A DNA stretch of 11,281 nucleotides, from assembly GCA_002343445.1 (NCBI GenBank), contig DDSP01000033.1, forward strand, positions 50,487-61,767, given 5' to 3'. The DNA is from Chthonomonas sp. UBA2387 (GTDB lineage: Bacteria; Armatimonadota; Fimbriimonadia; Fimbriimonadales; Fimbriimonadaceae). The translations under genes and the position numbers were made by a program. Shown here piece after piece: positions 7,463 through 11,281 of the stretch; positions within the stretch are counted from its first letter, which is position 1; the number at the start of each line of letters is the position of its first letter. A model generated the notes under the pieces. It did not search any database. It worked only from the letters and a program-made list of their open reading frames with translations, and had not been told where the DNA came from.

Positions 7463-7948
7463 CTATCCTTGCGCGTGGGCTTCGACGAACCAAAGCTGCT
7501 TGTCCAGGTCGCGGGCGACCTCGGTCAAGATGTCGGCGGTCACGTCGTCGCCGAGTTCGGCCATGTCGCCGATGAGGTTCCGCGCGGCCTTGCCTGCCTC
7601 GGCCAGAGCCGTGGCGAGCGCGTCGACGTGCTCGGGTCCGACCACGGCTTCGTCGGGGTAGGTGGACAGGCGGCTGGCGCCCAAGTCCTGGCGTCGGCCC
7701 ATGGCCGTGCCGCCGAGTTGCACGATGCGTTCCGCGACGGTGTCCGCCGAGGCTTGCGCGATCGCGGCGACCTCGTCGAACAGCGTGTGCAGGGCTTGGA
7801 AGTTGGAACCCTTGACGTTCCAATGCGCGTGCTTCGCCGCGAGTGCGAGGTCCACGAGCGTGGCGAGTACGGGGTGCAGGGCGTCGGCGACGCGCTCCCG
7901 GGTCGAAATGGCGATGCCGATCTTGGTGCGGTGCTGTGTGGTTGTCAT
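7463..7948 (-). CDS. dps: Dps-family ferritin-like DNA-protection protein
   Basis: A 161-residue member of the Dps/miniferritin family, which assembles as a 12-subunit shell, oxidises Fe(II) with peroxide at subunit interfaces and may coat DNA under starvation or oxidative stress. The ferroxidase signature is complete: KHAHWNVKG (39-47; His42), F-x-x-LH-x-LFDE (50-59; His54, Asp58), then D-x-x-AER (69-74; Asp69, Glu73) and VQLGG (77-81). The length fits the family. ATG 7946-7948 is preferred; the frame extends 22 codons upstream with sequence unlike the family. The start is preceded by AGGGG only one nt away, so ribosome binding may be atypical. The short N-terminal tail has few basic residues, so DNA binding is not assured. 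The gene is 64 nt upstream of leuA on the same strand, with a separate leuA promoter likely. Confidence 0.92.
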   Translation of the reverse strand: MTTTQHRTKIGIAISTRERVADALHPVLATLVDLALAAKHAHWNVKGSNFQALHTLFDEVAAIAQASADTVAERIVQLGGTAMGRRQDLGASRLSTYPDEAVVGPEHVDALATALAEAGKAARNLIGDMAELGDDVTADILTEVARDLDKQLWFVEAHAQG

Positions 7949-8012
7949 GCCCCTAGTTTGGCCCCCGTGGCGGCGATCCACCGGGACCGTTCCGTTCCTT
8001 GGAGCCCCTACC

Positions 8013-8096
8013 ATGCATCCAAAGTCCTACGCGATCAGCAACTGGGGGAGCCTGACGGGTCCCAAACACAGATCCCTTGGCAAACGCACTGCTTGA
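8013..8096 (+). CDS. Possible 27-codon small ORF upstream of the DUF3800 gene
   Basis: ATG 8013 is preceded by GGAG at 8001-8004, eight nt away, a good ribosome site in a window where several genes lack one. The frame encodes 27 residues beginning MHPKSYAIS and ending in a basic tail, and stops with TGA four nt before the TACAAT box of the DUF3800 promoter. There is no signal peptide or recognised motif. It may be chance, a gene remnant, or a small peptide. Nothing else in the 187-nt gap argues for translation. Confidence 0.15.
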   Translation: MHPKSYAISNWGSLTGPKHRSLGKRTA

Positions 8097-8106
8097 GCGC
8101 TACAAT
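8077..8106 (+). promoter_or_regulatory. Sigma-70-type promoter of the DUF3800 gene (TTGGCA-18-TACAAT)
   Basis: TTGGCA at 8077-8082 (five of six bases with TTGACA) and TACAAT at 8101-8106 (five of six with TATAAT) are separated by 18 nt. Transcription should start at the A near 8113, giving a leader of about 23 nt before ATG 8136. This is the most complete two-box promoter in the window. No operator-like inverted repeat overlaps it. Confidence 0.65.
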
Positions 8107-8135
8107 TCCGCCATCTCGTCCGTCCCTCATTTGCC

Positions 8136-9080
8136 ATGCAAATAGTTCAAGAACGAGACCTCTTCGGCAATCCGATCAAAGACAAGACGCGCCGATTAGT
8201 CCTCTTTGCGGATGAGATCAAACCAGGCGAGCACAGTCCGTGGGTCTACGGTTGCATCCTTTGCGTCGCCGAGGACAAGCTAAGAGATGCCCTTGGTCGG
8301 CTGATGGCAGACCGAGACAGCTGTGGCTACCACCAAGAGATCGGCTGGAAGGACGTTCGGGGTGACCACTGCCGCCCCGGCGCCAAGGAAGCTCTGGTCA
8401 CCCGCTGGCTCACGCGCGTTGTCACGGAACCCGACATATGGCGGTTTGCAGTCTTTGGAGTGGACACAAGCAAGATCCGAACGGAAATGTTCGGAACGAC
8501 TCCCGGTGAACTGATTAAGAACTCGTATCGAAGGTTCTTTCGAGCAACACTAAAGTATATGGTTCGCCTCTCCAATGAGGATGTCCAGAAAGTGCACGTA
8601 GTGAAGGCCTATCACGATCAAGAAGGGAATCTCGAGCGCGACGGGTGGTTCTCGTGGCACGCGCTTCATGCTGTGGGTCAGCAGACAGATGTCGTTGTCG
8701 AGTGCCGTGAAGTTTGCTTTGTAAACTCCTGTCACGCGAAGGAACTCCGCCACCCAAAGGCAAGTCACTTTATCCAGCTAAGCGATATCAGTGCTGGAGC
8801 GACACGGTACATATTTGAGGGTATCGGTTCTGGAAAGACCAGGGACCGAGCGGCTGCACCTCTAGTTCCTCTCATCAAGCGCGTGACGTGTCCGACAACA
8901 TCGCGAAACAAGAACAGTAGGTACAAACATGTTGGACGAGTCAACGTTTCGTTCTTCCCGAGAACATCTCTTTCTGTGGACGATTGGGAAAGTCCCATTG
9001 CTCGGGCGAAGTCTTGTTTCTATTCCGACCGACCTATAGGGCCCCGGTATTCGCAACCGGCACTGGATGTGCAATTGTAG
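8136..9080 (+). CDS. DUF3800 domain-containing protein
   Basis: A 314-residue soluble protein. LVLFADEIKPG (21-31; Asp26-Glu27) matches the N-terminal strand of DUF3800, usually written D-E-S-G, here with Ile-Lys in place of the Ser-Gly. AYHDQEG (158-164; Asp161) and SHFIQLSDISAGA (210-222; Gln214, Asp217) match the later conserved blocks. The scattered acidic residues resemble a metal-dependent nuclease-like (RNase H-like) site, but no activity is established for the family that I can cite. DUF3800 genes are often in accessory or phage-linked DNA. Base composition differs from its neighbours: 27 of 60 bases are G or C in 8521-8580, against 46 of 60 in 9481-9540. It has its own promoter and no Shine-Dalgarno. 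It ends 32 nt from the convergent permease. Horizontal acquisition is likely; a defence role is conjecture. Confidence 0.82.
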   Translation: MQIVQERDLFGNPIKDKTRRLVLFADEIKPGEHSPWVYGCILCVAEDKLRDALGRLMADRDSCGYHQEIGWKDVRGDHCRPGAKEALVTRWLTRVVTEPDIWRFAVFGVDTSKIRTEMFGTTPGELIKNSYRRFFRATLKYMVRLSNEDVQKVHVVKAYHDQEGNLERDGWFSWHALHAVGQQTDVVVECREVCFVNSCHAKELRHPKASHFIQLSDISAGATRYIFEGIGSGKTRDRAAAPLVPLIKRVTCPTTSRNKNSRYKHVGRVNVSFFPRTSLSVDDWESPIARAKSCFYSDRPIGPRYSQPALDVQL

Positions 9081-9112
9081 ACTCGGCGTCGTCACTGATG
9101 CATGGGCATTGT

Positions 9113-10342
<1,230 letters not shown>

Positions 10343-10345
10343 GGC

Positions 10346-11281
10346 TTACTCTTTCTCGGCTTCTTCGCCCGAGGCTTGCTCGTCGTCGCCGCCGAACTGC
10401 ATCGCACCCTTGCGCGCCGGACCCGTGAACTCGGGCTTGACCAGTTTGTCGCCGAGCTTGACGCCCTCGACCAGTTCGACGCGTGCGCCGGACGTGAGGC
10501 CGGTCTTCACGCGGACCTTCTTTGGCTCGTCGGTGGGTTTGGCCGGCTTGAGCAGCACGAAGGATCCGTCGGCATCCTTGGACACATACTCGGCGGGGAC
10601 CTGCAGGGTCTTCGCTCGCTTGTCCGTGATCATGGTGCACTTGGCCGACATGCCGCTCTTGAGGTTCAGGTTGTTCGGATCGAGCCAGACTTCGACTTCG
10701 AACTTGACGACCGCCGCTTGACCGGCAGCAGCCGTCGTCGCCAAGGTCGCCGGGGCGATCTTGCGGACCGTGCCGGCGACTTCCTGATCGGCAAACGCGT
10801 CCACCGAAACCCTGGCGGGCATGCCCAAGGTCAGCTTGGCCACGTCGATTTCGTTGACGTTGAGCTTGACCATCATGGCCGTGCGATCTTCGAGGCGGAT
10901 GATCGGCGTGCCGCTGGAGAAGCTGCTGAGGCTCGCCACGAGTTCCCCTTCCTGAACGAGCTTCCGCGTGACGACGCCTGCGATGGGTGCCCGAATCTCG
11001 GTTTCGCCGAGTTGCCGCAAGCTGTCGCCGAGGACGCTGCCGATTTGGTCGGCGCTGGCAACGCTTTGGTTTCGGCTCTTTTTGAGCACTTCGATGTCTC
11101 GGAGCTGGGCTTTGGCTCGGTCAAGGTCGCTCAGGGCGATCTGGTAGTCGCGCTGGCGAACGTCGTCTTGGAACTGGTTGGTCTTGCTTCGATCCAACTC
11201 GGCCTTGGCTTGCGCGATCGCGGCATCGGCCCGTTCCAGTTCCACACGATGCTGATCGTCGAGCCGTCGCAGGTTCTCCTC
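10346..11281 (-). CDS. Efflux periplasmic adaptor (HlyD/MacA family), N-terminus beyond the window
   Basis: The frame is open to the window edge at 11281 and ends with TAA at 10346-10348, giving about 311 C-terminal residues. Order of parts: a charged helical hairpin, probably coiled coil (about the first 80 residues), the second half of the lipoyl domain with APIAGVVTRKLVQEGELV, a beta-barrel domain with LEDRTAMMVKLNVNEIDV and GMPARVSVDAF, and a membrane-proximal region with LKSGMSAKCTMI. The C-terminal tail is acidic. MacA-like adaptors bridge an inner-membrane permease to an outer-membrane channel and regulate the transporter. The MacB-like permease begins three nt after its stop, which supports a MacA-MacB pairing. 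The signal peptide and first half-hairpin are upstream of the visible region. The ATP-binding subunit may be encoded upstream too. Confidence 0.88.
   Translation of the reverse strand, partial: EENLRRLDDQHRVELERADAAIAQAKAELDRSKTNQFQDDVRQRDYQIALSDLDRAKAQLRDIEVLKKSRNQSVASADQIGSVLGDSLRQLGETEIRAPIAGVVTRKLVQEGELVASLSSFSSGTPIIRLEDRTAMMVKLNVNEIDVAKLTLGMPARVSVDAFADQEVAGTVRKIAPATLATTAAAGQAAVVKFEVEVWLDPNNLNLKSGMSAKCTMITDKRAKTLQVPAEYVSKDADGSFVLLKPAKPTDEPKKVRVKTGLTSGARVELVEGVKLGDKLVKPEFTGPARKGAMQFGGDDEQASGEEAEKE

Noticed and set aside
9074..9079. TACAAT on the minus strand at the end of the DUF3800 gene
   Set aside because: No gene lies downstream on that strand within reach; it is part of the last codons of the DUF3800 gene.

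Overview
The window is GC-rich, gene-dense bacterial DNA with eleven protein genes, two of them cut by the window edges. No rRNA, tRNA, insertion sequence or CRISPR array is visible. The mix (AcuC/HDAC-like deacetylase, HD-GYP response regulator, WecC-type dehydrogenase, VanZ-like protein, RNase HIII, secreted FG-GAP protein with a dockerin-like C-terminus, LeuA, Dps, MacA/MacB-type efflux parts) suggests a free-living bacterium with an envelope handling lipoproteins and efflux adaptors. Armatimonadota (Fimbriimonadia) or a similar lineage would fit, but this is a weak inference from gene content, not a placement.

Layout: 1-281 (+) is the C-terminus of a histone-deacetylase-family protein. 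384-1502 (+) is a receiver + HD-GYP protein, converging with wecC (1499-2701, -) by 4 nt. A VanZ-like membrane protein (about 2797-3354, +) diverges from wecC and overlaps the 3' end of rnhC (3323-3961, -) by 32 nt. rnhC diverges from a secreted FG-GAP/dockerin protein (4078-5529, +), which ends 4 nt from a convergent lipoprotein gene (5534-6256, -). That lipoprotein gene is joined to leuA (6253-7398, -) by a GTGA start/stop overlap. dps (7463-7948, -) lies upstream of leuA. A lower-GC DUF3800 gene (8136-9080, +) has its own promoter and converges with an efflux operon on the minus strand (adaptor 10346-11281, then permease 9113-10342).

The genes do not form one pathway. Two operons are clear: leuA with the lipoprotein, and adaptor with permease. 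The rest are single housekeeping or envelope genes packed tail to tail. No gene-free stretch exceeds 300 nt; the longest is 7949-8135 (187 nt), between dps and the DUF3800 gene, holding the latter's promoter and a possible 27-codon ORF.

Points that stand out: a LeuA ending where its leucine-sensing domain should begin; TACAAT -10 boxes in four intergenic regions, two followed exactly at the predicted transcript start by a perfect hairpin (wecC, leuA); a -10 box placed so that the FG-GAP mRNA would be leaderless; an RNase HIII without the usual N-terminal substrate-binding domain; and a compositionally foreign DUF3800 gene. I see no convincing complete novel system; the DUF3800 gene is the best accessory-gene candidate.
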